Source: Lachnospiraceae bacterium UBA7205
GTDB lineage: Bacteria; Bacillota; Clostridia; Lachnospirales; Lachnospiraceae
Reading direction: 5' to 3'
Length of the DNA: 17,213 nt
Assembly: GCA_002490665.1 (NCBI GenBank)
Contig: DKUL01000030.1
Span: 540 to 17,752, forward strand
Position 1 is the stretch's first letter; every line of letters starts with the position of its first letter. Both the position numbers and the translations under genes were made by a program. Below the pieces are notes generated by a model. It was not told where the DNA came from. It saw nothing but the letters and a program-made list of their open reading frames with translations, and did no database searches. Shown one piece after another: positions 1-7,149 of this stretch.

Positions 1-7
1 AGCCACA

Positions 8-75
8 ATCTGAAAAATCTTATATGACAATTTTTCAGATAAGAAATATGCCGCTTCGCGGCTGCCGTGCGTATA
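8..75. repeat. Modular palindromic intergenic repeat, copy 1
   Basis: A perfect 11-bp inverted repeat (ATCTGAAAAAT at 8-18 and its complement at 30-40) is followed directly by an AAGAAATATG segment and a GC hairpin (GCCGC at 50-54, GCGGC at 58-62). The same order, hairpin then AAGGAAATTA-like segment then GC hairpin, recurs at 6689-6770 and 15894-15977, with the GC-hairpin part alone near 9201-9242. It sits just upstream of the small regulator gene. It could also act as the terminator of a gene left of the window. Confidence 0.5.
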
Positions 76-118
76 AATTATGTAGTTTGAATCCAAAGAG
101 CAAGTGAGGAATTGCATG

Positions 119-334
119 ATGAAGGTGAGTTATAATAAATTATGGAAACTGCTAATAGACAGGGATATGAAGAAGATGGAGCTGCTGGAGGCAGTAGAGA
201 TGAGTCCGAATACGCTGGCAAAGCTGGGAAGAAATGAAGATGTTTCTATGGATGTCCTTAGACGCATCTGTGGATATTTCCAGTGTGATATTGGTGATAT
301 TATGGAAATGGTTCCAGAGAAAGATGGGGAATAG
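119..334 (+). CDS. Small Xre/Cro-type HTH transcriptional regulator
   Basis: A 71-aa protein that is essentially one helix-turn-helix domain of the Cro/C1 type (HTH_26-like), predicted to bind DNA as a small repressor. Residues about 5-35 hold the first helices (KLWKLLIDRDMKK, then MELLEAVEMS). The recognition region follows (SPNTLAKLGRNEDVSMDVL), and the C-terminus LRRICGYFQCDIGDIMEMV is typical of the family. AGGA at 107-110 lies 8 nt from the ATG at 119; the adjacent ATG at 116 and a GTG at 104 are less likely starts. From memory, regulators of this type often sit beside restriction or defence genes, which would fit the methyltransferase-like debris immediately downstream. The operator cannot be identified. 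Confidence 0.8.
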   Translation: MKVSYNKLWKLLIDRDMKKMELLEAVEMSPNTLAKLGRNEDVSMDVLRRICGYFQCDIGDIMEMVPEKDGE

Positions 335-341
335 TTGATAG

Positions 342-431
342 GTAAATTATAGGAAAGTACAAACGGCGAGAGACGGCAGATTTTATGAGGTGCTTGCGGA
401 TTCCAAAAGTATTGTGGCGAAAGAAACATAA
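342..431 (+). pseudogene. Remnant of a DNA methyltransferase-like C-terminus (fragment 1)
   Basis: Between the regulator stop and the next gene, one frame reads VNYRKVQTARDGRFYEVLA, then DSKSIVAKET and a stop at 429-431. No start codon or ribosome site precedes it, and the frame is closed by a TAG at 339-341. It matches, in DNA and protein, a second fragment at 1475-1621. From memory the VNYEKVQT..DGK pattern resembles the extreme C-terminus of large adenine-specific DNA methyltransferases such as PglX-like proteins; this family call is tentative. The fragment overlaps possible upstream in-frame codons of the next gene, but not its chosen start. Confidence 0.4.
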
Positions 432-447
432 AATGGGGAGGAAGGTA

Positions 448-690
448 ATGGAAAATGCTTCGTTAAAAGATTACACGAAGGAAGAAACAGAATTTGCAAT
501 ATTCTGCATTGAAAACGTGGCGTTATACTTGAAGGTGGATGCTTCCGTTGTCTATCATATATTTGCTCAAAAAAGTGATATTTTAGACAGCTATATCATT
601 CCTTGTTATGATGTGCTTCATACGCAGGGGAAAGAATATATTGTGAATGATTTGATCGATTTGATGCAGGAAAAAGGAGTTGCATTATGA
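448..690 (+). CDS. DUF3791 family small protein
   Basis: An 80-aa protein, largely helical, resembling the DUF3791 family. Recognisable features are EFAIFCIENVALYLKVDAS near the N-terminus and the terminal YDVLHTQGKEYIVNDLIDLM. The ATG at 448 was chosen because a GGGGAGG ribosome site lies just upstream (435-441); an in-frame ATG at 385 would run through the methyltransferase-like remnant. The stop overlaps the next start by 4 nt (ATGA at 687-690), so the two proteins are probably translationally coupled. DUF3791 genes are commonly found next to DUF3990 genes, as here. A role as partner or antidote of the DUF3990 protein is inference from gene order only. Confidence 0.75.
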   Translation: MENASLKDYTKEETEFAIFCIENVALYLKVDASVVYHIFAQKSDILDSYIIPCYDVLHTQGKEYIVNDLIDLMQEKGVAL

Positions 691-1388
691 TTATATTTCA
701 CGGATCCAACAGAGAAATAGTGAGGCCGGATATTTTGCATTCAAGGAGAGAAGTTGATTTCGGAGCTGGTTTCTATACGACGTCGATTGAGGAACAGGCA
801 AAGAACTGGTGCAGAAAGTTTATCAGGAAGGGGAAACAAGGAATTGTTTCTGTGTATCATGTTGATGAAGCCGCATTTGAGAAATGTCATACCAAAAAAT
901 TTGAGACCTATTCGGATGAGTGGCTGGATTTCATTTCGCAGTGCCGCTCGGGGCAGGATTTGTCTGATTACGATATTGTAATGGGCGGTGTGGCGAATGA
1001 CCGTGTATTTGATACGATAGAATTATATTTTGAAAATTTGATCAGCCGTGCAGAGGCGATTGGCAGACTTGCGATGGAAAAGCCCAATATGCAGATTTGT
1101 TTTCGCAGACAGGAGATTTTGGATGAATATTTGAAATTTGAGAGGAGCTATCATAATATGAAGGCAAGCGCTACTTTACTGCAAATGAAATATGGACGAG
1201 TTATTATGAAATTTGCCGAACTTGCAGACATAACCGTGAAGGAAGCAATGGGATTTTTCTATTGTTCCACGGAGCGTGAACTGATTCGAGACGGTGTATC
1301 AGACCTTCATTGTATGAGCGATGACTATTTGGCAAAAGATTTGTTGGAGGAATATATGGTTTTTATAAATCAAGAGAAAAACCTATAA
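687..1388 (+). CDS. DUF3990 family protein, possible ADP-ribosyltransferase-fold effector, with extra C-terminal domain
   Basis: A 233-aa protein. Residues about 1-150 match DUF3990: FHGSN at 4-8, DFGAGFYTT at 24-32, DYDIVMGGVAND at 94-105 and QICFRRQEIL at 136-145. From memory Pfam groups this family with the ADP-ribosyltransferase fold, and the FHGS and GFYTT motifs sit where the NAD-binding His and second-strand motifs would be expected; catalysis is not shown. Residues about 168-226 form an extra domain that aligns with the neighbouring DUF3791 protein, sharing a core such as DLHCMSDDYLAKDLLEEYM against VLHTQGKEYIVNDLIDLM. Its start overlaps the DUF3791 stop, so the pair forms one unit. 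Toxin, effector or phage-defence roles are all possible. Confidence 0.75.
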   Translation: MIIFHGSNREIVRPDILHSRREVDFGAGFYTTSIEEQAKNWCRKFIRKGKQGIVSVYHVDEAAFEKCHTKKFETYSDEWLDFISQCRSGQDLSDYDIVMGGVANDRVFDTIELYFENLISRAEAIGRLAMEKPNMQICFRRQEILDEYLKFERSYHNMKASATLLQMKYGRVIMKFAELADITVKEAMGFFYCSTERELIRDGVSDLHCMSDDYLAKDLLEEYMVFINQEKNL

Positions 1389-1474
1389 AGACTATATGGA
1401 CGGCAAAACTTTGCTTATGCGTGATATGATAGAATCTAGCACAAACAGCCGGGAGGCAGGCGCAGCGAGCGAGG

Positions 1475-1621
1475 ATAGAACTTGATTCAGATGATGATAT
1501 TAAGGTAAACTATGAAAAAGTGTAGACTGCGAAAGCTGGAAAGAAATATTGGGTTTTGGCAAAATATAAGCATGAATCATTTGTCAATATGAAGAAAAAT
1601 GTGCTGGAACGGAAGGAATGA
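1475..1621 (+). pseudogene. Remnant of a DNA methyltransferase-like C-terminus (fragment 2), with nonsense codon
   Basis: One frame reads IELDSDDDIK, then VNYEKV*TAKAGKKYWVLA, and ends at TGA 1619-1621. The in-frame TAG at 1523-1525 occupies the position where fragment 1 (342-431) has CAA (Gln). The two fragments also align at DNA level from GGTAAA(C/T)TAT onward. No ribosome site or start is visible. Together with fragment 1 it brackets the DUF3791/DUF3990 pair. The rest of the 1389-1645 gap contains only an unsupported short frame (1396-1485) and no clear promoter or terminator. Confidence 0.45.
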
Positions 1622-1645
1622 AGATGGAAAGGAAAATACAAACAG

Positions 1646-3388
1646 ATGAAAAACAAGTTAAAGCAGCTTACGAAAGAAGACCTGCAACAAATTCTTTCTG
1701 ACATGACCTCGTTTTTGTCGAAGGAGCAGCGGCAGCAGCTGGATGCGCTGATTATGCAGCATACGCCGGATCAATCAAAACCAGCGCCCCGGCAGAAAAC
1801 CGTACGAATGTCCCAGGAGCTTGTGGACGAAAAAATGGAGCAGCTAAAAATATGGATGAACCAGATAGACGAGGGTGAGCTGATGCTGGATGTGGAGGAG
1901 TACGAGGATTACTCCGAGGACTACTGGGACAGGGACTGGGTTACAGAGTATCACGATAATCAGGGAATCGGGGACAAGATTTTGTATGCTGTCCAGTTTG
2001 CAAAGGACTGCGTGGATGACTGCCGGTATCAGGAGGCGAATATTATCTATGAATGGCTGTGGGAGATGGAAGTGTGTGCGGAAAGCGAGTATTCTGACGA
2101 ATGCGACCCTGCCGACTTGCAGGATATGGCAGACAATGGCATTATCAAGACAGACCTCAGGCAGGTTGCTTTGCTGACGCTCTATGCAGATTATCAGGTA
2201 CTTGATGCGGACAAACGAGCAGCGGATTTGTATCTGTATTTTTCACACAGGTCATTTCAAAACTTGCATCTTGAGGACATGCTGCATGTGGGACGTGAGA
2301 ATCTCGAAGGGACGGAAAAGTTCTGGGATGACTGGATTGCGCTTTTAAAGAGCAAAAAAGGGGATGTGGAGGCAGGACTCCTGCGGGAGGCTGTCCTGCA
2401 TCGGGATGGGATAGATGGGCTTGTCGCCATGGCGGATAAAGTCTGTGGCACGCACCCGTCCCTGTACCTGGGTGCCATGGAGGCATATGACAGGAATCAT
2501 GAATATGAACAGATTGAAAAAATCGGTGCCTCGGCGTTGGAAAGGCTGGACAAAAGGCTGAAAATCAGGGGAGAGATTGCGCTGAAAACAGCATATGCCG
2601 CATCTTGCCTGTCGCATGACGAACAAATGATGCGGTTCTGCTGGGAATGCTTTTATTCGGATTCCACTGTACGAAATTTTCTGCGCCTGTTTGGCACGAA
2701 GGAAATGGCAGAGCAGTATGGAACGCGGGGAAAAGAAGCGCTGCTGTCTGTGGTAAAAGGCGGGGGAGCAGACAATATCAGGAACAGGGAGCTCTGCCAG
2801 AACCGGGTTGGCAATTGGGAATATAATGAGCTTTGTTTTTACGCTGGTGATTTTGATATTGCGAAACGGGCATCAAAAAATCCATCGGGGTCATTGGGAT
2901 GGAGTTCCAGCTTTATTGACCGCGGAATCCGATTGTTTCTTCTATATCTGTATGAAAATCCACAGCCGTCAAAGGCGGCAGCTGTGGTCGCAGAAGAGGT
3001 CGGATTTGCGGATGATGCTGTTTCGTACAACGCCATGCGTTTTGAAAGTGCAGTTGCTGAGGAGAGCCGCATGCGCAAAGTAAGCACATTCTGGAATTAT
3101 TTCCAGCGGTGGAAGCAGTATTTTCCGATGGGGCAGGACGAGCGAAGGAACTGTCTGGCATGGGCGGAAAGAATTGTGTACAGCAGGGCGGATGCCATTG
3201 TTGGCGGACAGCACAGAAGCCATTACCGTGAAGCCGCAGTGCTGCTTGCGCTGACCTCGGAGAACAAGGAAGCGATGGGTGTACAGGGGGCAGGGCATGA
3301 AGTATTTGCAATGTATAAGAAAAAGTTCCCGAGACATTCCTCATTTCAGGGAGAAATGAAAAACTATTTCGGTTATGGGGGTAAATAG
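1646..3388 (+). CDS. Hypothetical protein, large helical-repeat protein
   Basis: A 580-aa soluble protein I cannot assign to a named family, though similar proteins recur in Lachnospiraceae as far as I recall. It starts with a charged helical segment (LTKEDLQQILSDMTSFLSKEQRQQ, within residues 8-31), then an acidic Tyr/Trp/Asp-rich stretch at about 75-105 (EEYEDYSEDYWDRDW). The rest is a long series of amphipathic helices with TPR-like spacing, for example YQEANIIYEWLWEME at about 127-141. No signal peptide, membrane segment or catalytic motif is evident. The ATG at 1646 has a weak ribosome site (GGAAAGGAAAA upstream). It overlaps a possible alternative start of the following membrane-protein gene and is probably co-transcribed with it. 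A scaffolding role is a guess from the repeat character. Confidence 0.7.
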   Translation: MKNKLKQLTKEDLQQILSDMTSFLSKEQRQQLDALIMQHTPDQSKPAPRQKTVRMSQELVDEKMEQLKIWMNQIDEGELMLDVEEYEDYSEDYWDRDWVTEYHDNQGIGDKILYAVQFAKDCVDDCRYQEANIIYEWLWEMEVCAESEYSDECDPADLQDMADNGIIKTDLRQVALLTLYADYQVLDADKRAADLYLYFSHRSFQNLHLEDMLHVGRENLEGTEKFWDDWIALLKSKKGDVEAGLLREAVLHRDGIDGLVAMADKVCGTHPSLYLGAMEAYDRNHEYEQIEKIGASALERLDKRLKIRGEIALKTAYAASCLSHDEQMMRFCWECFYSDSTVRNFLRLFGTKEMAEQYGTRGKEALLSVVKGGGADNIRNRELCQNRVGNWEYNELCFYAGDFDIAKRASKNPSGSLGWSSSFIDRGIRLFLLYLYENPQPSKAAAVVAEEVGFADDAVSYNAMRFESAVAEESRMRKVSTFWNYFQRWKQYFPMGQDERRNCLAWAERIVYSRADAIVGGQHRSHYREAAVLLALTSENKEAMGVQGAGHEVFAMYKKKFPRHSSFQGEMKNYFGYGGK

Positions 3389-3389
3389 C

Positions 3390-3740
3390 ATGAAAAACAG
3401 AATCATAACCTACCGTCAGCGGATTGACACACTGCTGGCGCATTCGCCGGCGGATACAGACTGGAATGCCGTTCTGCGCGAACACCTGACACAAGTGTCA
3501 TTTTTTCAGCACGAGCGACTGGTACACCTGATTGTGACAGTTACGTTTGCGCTATTGACAATGATTGGTCTGGCGGTCTACTGTATCGCCGAATACATAC
3601 CCATACTGGCGCTGATTGGGCTGCTTCTGGTACTGCTTATCCCATACATCGGGCATTATTACACGTTGGAAAACGAAGTACAGAAAATGTATGGGCAGTA
3701 TGACCTGATTTTGCAGAAGCTTCGGAAATCAGGTTTTTAG
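3390..3740 (+). CDS. Small hypothetical membrane protein, two TM helices
   Basis: A 116-aa protein with a basic, hydrophilic N-terminus (residues 1-42). Two adjacent hydrophobic segments lie at about 44-66 and 69-90, separated by a very short turn (AEY), so both ends probably lie on the same side of the membrane. A short amphipathic C-terminus follows (ENEVQKMYGQYDLILQKLRKSG). No family is recognised. The ATG at 3390 is preceded by a GGGGG run (3377-3381); an in-frame ATG at 3375 would add five residues and overlap the upstream stop. The 1-bp gap from the 580-aa gene indicates an operon and probable translational coupling. Confidence 0.65.
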   Translation: MKNRIITYRQRIDTLLAHSPADTDWNAVLREHLTQVSFFQHERLVHLIVTVTFALLTMIGLAVYCIAEYIPILALIGLLLVLLIPYIGHYYTLENEVQKMYGQYDLILQKLRKSGF

Positions 3741-3832
3741 ATGACAGTACGTTTTGAAACTGCATGATGCCGCCAGAGGGATTATGGGGATTTTGGAATT
3801 GTACTGAAAATAAAAACGGAGGATTTTATAAA

Positions 3833-4378
3833 ATGTTTGATTACAAAAAATTTGAGACGGATATTGTCACTGCAATGAAGGACACACTGAATAAATGGGC
3901 AGGGGAGTATGATGACATTTATATCCTGTCGCTGGACTGCGCAAGGGACATGACATCAATCGGCTTCATGGCAAATACCGAACAGCATTTAAATGAGGAA
4001 TCAGATGCGGATGACGAAGATTACTGGTATTATAAATATTGTGAAGAGGAGTGGGAATTATTCGAAGCCGACGGAATGGCGAGTGAGATTTCGTCCTATA
4101 TGAATCAATATATAGAAGAAAATGACGCGTGCTTTACCAACCCTGAAACATTTGCGTTTACGGAAGATTTTGATGAACATTGCGATAAGATAATAAAAAT
4201 CTGCGAAAAGGCGATACAGCGCCTGAGGCAGTCTGTCAGTCAGGATTTTCCAGAGCTGCTGTTGGCATTTAATATCAGGGAGTATTTAGATGCGGAGGAA
4301 CGTGCGAAATTTTTTGCAACCGTAAACAACAAGGAAGCAGCCCAGGAATATGCGGAACATATTGAGGACTTTAATTAA
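3833..4378 (+). CDS. DUF4303-like acidic protein
   Basis: A 181-aa, strongly acidic protein resembling DUF4303. It has an N-terminal helix (FETDIVTAMKDTLNKW), then a strand (DIYILSLDCARDMTSIGFMANT) and a long acidic Tyr/Trp-rich middle (about residues 52-80). The C-terminal block FTNPETFAFTEDF leads into a long helix (HCDKIIKICEKAIQRLRQ). The ATG at 3833 follows GGAGG (3818-3822); an in-frame ATG at 3764 lacks a good site. DUF4303 proteins often occur near other small hypothetical or immunity-type genes, but no function is established here. It follows the membrane-protein gene by about 90 bp with no visible terminator between them. Confidence 0.6.
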   Translation: MFDYKKFETDIVTAMKDTLNKWAGEYDDIYILSLDCARDMTSIGFMANTEQHLNEESDADDEDYWYYKYCEEEWELFEADGMASEISSYMNQYIEENDACFTNPETFAFTEDFDEHCDKIIKICEKAIQRLRQSVSQDFPELLLAFNIREYLDAEERAKFFATVNNKEAAQEYAEHIEDFN

Positions 4379-4433
4379 AAGGAAGCCGTCATTCGGGGGA
4401 AATACATGAAAAAACTAATAGGAGGATGAAAAA

Positions 4434-5132
4434 ATGAACAAAATAGGAATTATCGGGGCAATGGAGCTGGAAGTGGCAGAGTTAAAATCAAAGATGGAGC
4501 TGAAAAATGTCGTGGACAAGGCTGGCATGAAGTTCCATGAGGGTGTGTTGAACGGAAAGGATGTTGTCATCGTACAGTGCGGTATCGGAAAAGTCAACGC
4601 GGGTATCTGTGTGCAGATTCTGGCGGATTTGTTTGCGGTGGACGCCGTAATCAACACGGGCGTTGCCGGTTCGCTGCGTGCCGAAATTAATATCGGCGAC
4701 ATCGTGGTTTCCACGGATGCATGTGAACATGACATGGATGTCAGCGCACTTGGCTATGAGCTGGGTATCATTCCGCAGATGGAGACGTCCTTTTTTAAGG
4801 CGGACAGGACGCTTGCCGAGGCGGCAATCGCAGTCTGCCGCGAGGTGAATCCTGAGATTGGCGTGTATGAGGGACGAGTCGTCAGTGGTGACCAGTTCAT
4901 TTCGGATGGTGCAGTAAAGGATAGGCTGATTGGGCAGTTTGACGGCTCCTGTGCGGAGATGGAGGGCGCGGCAATCGCGCATGCGGCTTTTTTAAACAGG
5001 ATTCCCTATGTGGTGCTCCGCGCGATTTCGGACAAGGCGGACGGCAGCGCGCACATGGATTATCCGGAGTTTGAGCGCGCGGCGGCGGCACACTGCGCAA
5101 AGCTGGTGGAAAATCTGGTGGTGCGGCTGTAG
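4434..5132 (+). CDS. mtnN: 5'-methylthioadenosine/S-adenosylhomocysteine nucleosidase
   Basis: A 232-aa cytoplasmic enzyme of the MTAN/Pfs family. It cleaves adenine from methylthioadenosine and S-adenosylhomocysteine, feeding the methionine and activated-methyl cycles. Family hallmarks are the N-terminal IGIIGAMELEV with catalytic Glu13 (E. coli Glu12), GIGKVNAG at 50-57, NTGVAGSL at 74-81, the substrate-binding AEMEGAA at 174-180 and catalytic Asp200 in RAISDKAD. Length matches the family. GGAGG at 4421-4425 sits 8 nt from the ATG. A seven-codon mini-ORF (MKKLIGG) at 4406-4429 overlaps the ribosome site. No luxS or other methyl-cycle gene is adjacent, though a SAM-dependent methyltransferase lies 0.9 kb downstream. 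Confidence 0.95.
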   Translation: MNKIGIIGAMELEVAELKSKMELKNVVDKAGMKFHEGVLNGKDVVIVQCGIGKVNAGICVQILADLFAVDAVINTGVAGSLRAEINIGDIVVSTDACEHDMDVSALGYELGIIPQMETSFFKADRTLAEAAIAVCREVNPEIGVYEGRVVSGDQFISDGAVKDRLIGQFDGSCAEMEGAAIAHAAFLNRIPYVVLRAISDKADGSAHMDYPEFERAAAAHCAKLVENLVVRL

Positions 5133-5336
5133 CTTGCCTGAAAAAGCAGTAGCAGTTCAGTATATTCCAAAAATCATTCCAGAACACCCAGACTGCATCT
5201 CACTGCAAATGGGTTCATTCGCTGCCTGCCAGTGTCGAAAACCATAATGTAAGGCAGGAGTCTCCATACTTCCAATGGATGAAAGCGAGAGCAGTGGAGA
5301 TTTCAGGAGCCGATAAAAAATTATGGAGGTACGAGT

Positions 5337-5858
5337 ATGGCAATGGAAATCAATGGAAGCTATGGCAGCGCCCAGACCGGTTATTTGGAGCGGCTCAAGG
5401 AGGAGCAGCCCCTGGACAAAACCAGCAGGGCGGAAGAGTTAAAGGCAGGGCAGGAGGAAAAGGCACCAGCACAGGACGAGTATATCAGCAGTGAAAAATC
5501 GGGGGCAAAGCCCACCGGGCTGTACTGGATTGGAGAGGACGAAAACGGCAACCGCAAAATCTTTTTTGACGATCCCAAAAAGTCCGGCAAGGCAGATGCA
5601 AAGGAGCCAACTGACAAAAAAACAGACGGTTCCGAGAATGGCGGCACCCCTGAAACGTGTACAGGCGATACCGGAAAGGTTGACAGGGAAATCGAAAAGC
5701 TTAAAGAACAGCAGAAGCAGCTCAGGCAGCAGATACAGTCCGCAGCAGGGGACGAGAAAAAGGTTCAGGAGCTGCAGCGGAAGCTGGCACAGGTAGAGAA
5801 CGAGTTAAGCCAGAAGGACAACGAGACATACCGGCGGAGTAATACCAGTTTTTCCTGA
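5337..5858 (+). CDS. Hypothetical Lys/Glu-rich coiled-coil protein
   Basis: A 173-aa hydrophilic protein with no membrane segment or signal peptide. The N-terminus (MAMEINGSYGSAQTGYLERL) and a central block at about 49-80 (YISSEKSGAKPTGLYWIG, then ENGNRKIFFDDP) look like the conserved parts. A low-complexity Lys/Asp/Gly/Thr linker at about 80-110 leads to a heptad-like coiled coil at about 112-160 (IEKLKEQQKQLRQQI, then VQELQRKLAQVENELSQ). The family seems common in Lachnospiraceae, but I know no function for it. GGAGG at 5325-5329 lies 7 nt from the ATG. It is transcribed into the terminator at 5871-5920. The 204 bp upstream show no clear promoter or structure. Confidence 0.75.
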   Translation: MAMEINGSYGSAQTGYLERLKEEQPLDKTSRAEELKAGQEEKAPAQDEYISSEKSGAKPTGLYWIGEDENGNRKIFFDDPKKSGKADAKEPTDKKTDGSENGGTPETCTGDTGKVDREIEKLKEQQKQLRQQIQSAAGDEKKVQELQRKLAQVENELSQKDNETYRRSNTSFS

Positions 5859-5870
5859 GATGGAAGTCTT

Positions 5871-5920
5871 AAAAATCCCGGACAACAGCGGCATTTTAGT
5901 CGTTGCTGTCCGGGATTTTT
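5871..5920 (+). terminator. Rho-independent terminator after the coiled-coil gene
   Basis: A stem formed by AAAAATCCCGGACA and its complement TGTCCGGGATTTTT closes a loop of about 22 nt with further imperfect pairing. The A-tract on the left and T-tract on the right let it terminate in both directions. It begins 12 nt after the stop at 5858. Confidence 0.9.
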
Positions 5921-5979
5921 ATGTGCATGGATGATAATTTTTTCGAATTGATTTTCCAGTGAATTTATGTTTCGCTGTA

Positions 5980-6009
5980 TTGTGGAAAAGGGGCGGGATA
6001 TGCTATACT
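5980..6009 (+). promoter_or_regulatory. Sigma-A promoter for the methyltransferase gene
   Basis: TTGTGG at 5980-5985 and TATACT at 6004-6009 are separated by 18 bp. A TGC immediately before the -10 box makes it an extended -10 promoter. The predicted start near 6016 gives a leader of about 50 nt. Confidence 0.6.
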
Positions 6010-6066
6010 ATCTTATATGATTATCATGACTGGTAAAGAACTGGCAGAAAAGGCGGAGGTAAAAAC

Positions 6067-6666
6067 ATGTTTTGGGACAGGGTATCGGGTATATATGATT
6101 TGATTGAAACCATATATAATGGCAAGGTCTATCAGGAACTGGGCAGAACCGTGGCGCGTCACATAGAAGCGGATGACATTGTGCTGGAATGCGCCTGCGG
6201 GACGGGCGCCATCAGCAAATCCATCGCCCCCAGATGCAGGCATCTGACAGCGACCGATTTTTCCAGGGGAATGTTAAGACAGGCGGCAAAAAACTGTCGG
6301 GATTGCGACAACATCACACTGAGACGTGCCGACATGACACGGCTAAAATGCCGTGACAACCGCTTTGACAAGGTTGTGGCGGGCAATGTGATTCACCTTT
6401 TGGACGAACCGTATGCCGCGGTAAAAGAACTGGAGCGGGTATGTAAGATGGGCGGTAAAATTATCATCCCGACCTATATCAATGCATCCGGCGGCGTCAA
6501 CCGGCAGGCAGTGCGCCTGTTTGAACTGGCGGGCGTCAGGTTCAAACGGCAATATGACCTGGATTCCTACAAAAAGTTTTTTGCAGATGCAGGCTTTAGC
6601 CAGGTGGACTATATGGTCATTGACGGAAGGATGCCCTGCGCTGTGGCGGTCATTACGAAACAGTGA
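6067..6666 (+). CDS. Class I SAM-dependent methyltransferase
   Basis: A 199-aa cytoplasmic methyltransferase of the UbiE/Methyltransf_11 type. Motif I is VLECACGTGAIS (39-50), a Cys-containing variant of the usual DxGxGxG loop. The acidic residue at the end of strand 2 is Asp64 (TATDFS), motif III is RADMTRL (87-93), and the post-II region is FDKVVAGNVIHLLDEP. The C-terminal half keeps the fold (LERVCKMGGKIIIPTY). The substrate cannot be told; small-molecule methylation is most likely. A GGAGG site precedes ATG 6067, and the gene has its own promoter (5980-6009). A composite palindromic repeat lies directly downstream instead of a simple terminator. Confidence 0.85.
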   Translation: MFWDRVSGIYDLIETIYNGKVYQELGRTVARHIEADDIVLECACGTGAISKSIAPRCRHLTATDFSRGMLRQAAKNCRDCDNITLRRADMTRLKCRDNRFDKVVAGNVIHLLDEPYAAVKELERVCKMGGKIIIPTYINASGGVNRQAVRLFELAGVRFKRQYDLDSYKKFFADAGFSQVDYMVIDGRMPCAVAVITKQ

Positions 6667-6688
6667 CGTGGAGACAGCAGTGGTTGTG

Positions 6689-6770
6689 GAAAGCGACAAA
6701 AGCATTTGCCGTTTTCTATAATCGATACACAAGACTGCATAAGGAAATTAGCCGCAATGCGGTTGTGTGT
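6689..6770. repeat. Modular palindromic intergenic repeat, copy 2
   Basis: It aligns base for base, with scattered substitutions, to 15894-15977. Shared landmarks are CGACAAAA, CCGTTT, ATAAT(C/T)GAT, CACA, GCATAAGGAA and TTAGC(C/T)GC. The GC module forms CCGC/GCGG (CCGCAATGCGG), enclosed by a weaker outer stem (TACACA against TGTGTA). It lies between two + strand genes and is followed at once by a copy of the second repeat family. Confidence 0.6.
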
Positions 6771-6781
6771 ATAACTGTGCA

Positions 6782-6827
6782 TCATTTTATACTGAGTGGC
6801 TAGTCTTTTCGACCGCGAGTATAATTG
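6782..6827 (+). repeat. ACTGAGCGGTC-type palindromic repeat, copy A
   Basis: The segment CATTTTATACTGAGTGG, followed by AGTCTTTTCGACCGCGAG and TATAAT, matches copies at 14464-14505 (+) and, reversed, 16934-16972 (-). The stem is more decayed here than in copy B. The right edge carries TATAATTG and lies 21 bp before the next start codon. Confidence 0.55.
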
Positions 6828-6848
6828 AGAAAATGAAAGGAGATTATA

Positions 6849-7046
6849 ATGGAAGAATTAAGAACAATTATGGAAAAATTTGCAGCATCTGGATGGGAGC
6901 TCATATCTGTTCCCGCGCAACAGTGGTTGGATGGGAAAGCGGACAAGGAGACGCTGGCATCCGCAATTAAGCAGGCAGACATAGAATGCGGAAGCTGCGG
7001 CTGTGAGTATGACCCGCTGTATAAAAGGGCACTGGAACTGATTTAG
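6849..7046 (+). CDS. Small hypothetical protein with Cys cluster
   Basis: A 65-aa soluble protein with no recognised family name. The N-terminal helix (MEELRTIMEKFAASGWELIS) and a middle helix (DKETLASAIKQAD) are followed by ECGSCGCEYDPLYKRALELI. The three Cys at 47, 50 and 52 form a CxxCxC pattern that could bind metal. AGGAG lies 7-8 nt before the ATG at 6849. It is followed after about 100 bp by the beta-galactosidase gene with no terminator seen, so they may share a transcript. Confidence 0.7.
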   Translation: MEELRTIMEKFAASGWELISVPAQQWLDGKADKETLASAIKQADIECGSCGCEYDPLYKRALELI

Positions 7047-7149
7047 GCAAACACGCTCTGGCGCAAGACGGCGATTATGAACAACCTTATCAGGAAGGCG
7101 AGCATGAGCCATGAAGATAATAGTCATATATAGAACGGAGGTATGGTAA

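Noticed and set aside
1396..1485. Short frame starting MDGKTLLMRDMIESS
   Set aside because: It has no ribosome site, is 29 codons long and runs out of frame into the methyltransferase remnant; no family is recognisable.
2913..3494. Minus-strand open frame of 193 codons
   Set aside because: It lies inside the 580-aa gene and extends across the next gene; its Cys/Pro/His-rich translation looks like an antisense shadow.
5133..5336. Possible riboswitch or terminator after mtnN
   Set aside because: Only a weak CTGCCT/AGGCAG pairing without a T-tract is visible, and no known riboswitch core can be recognised.
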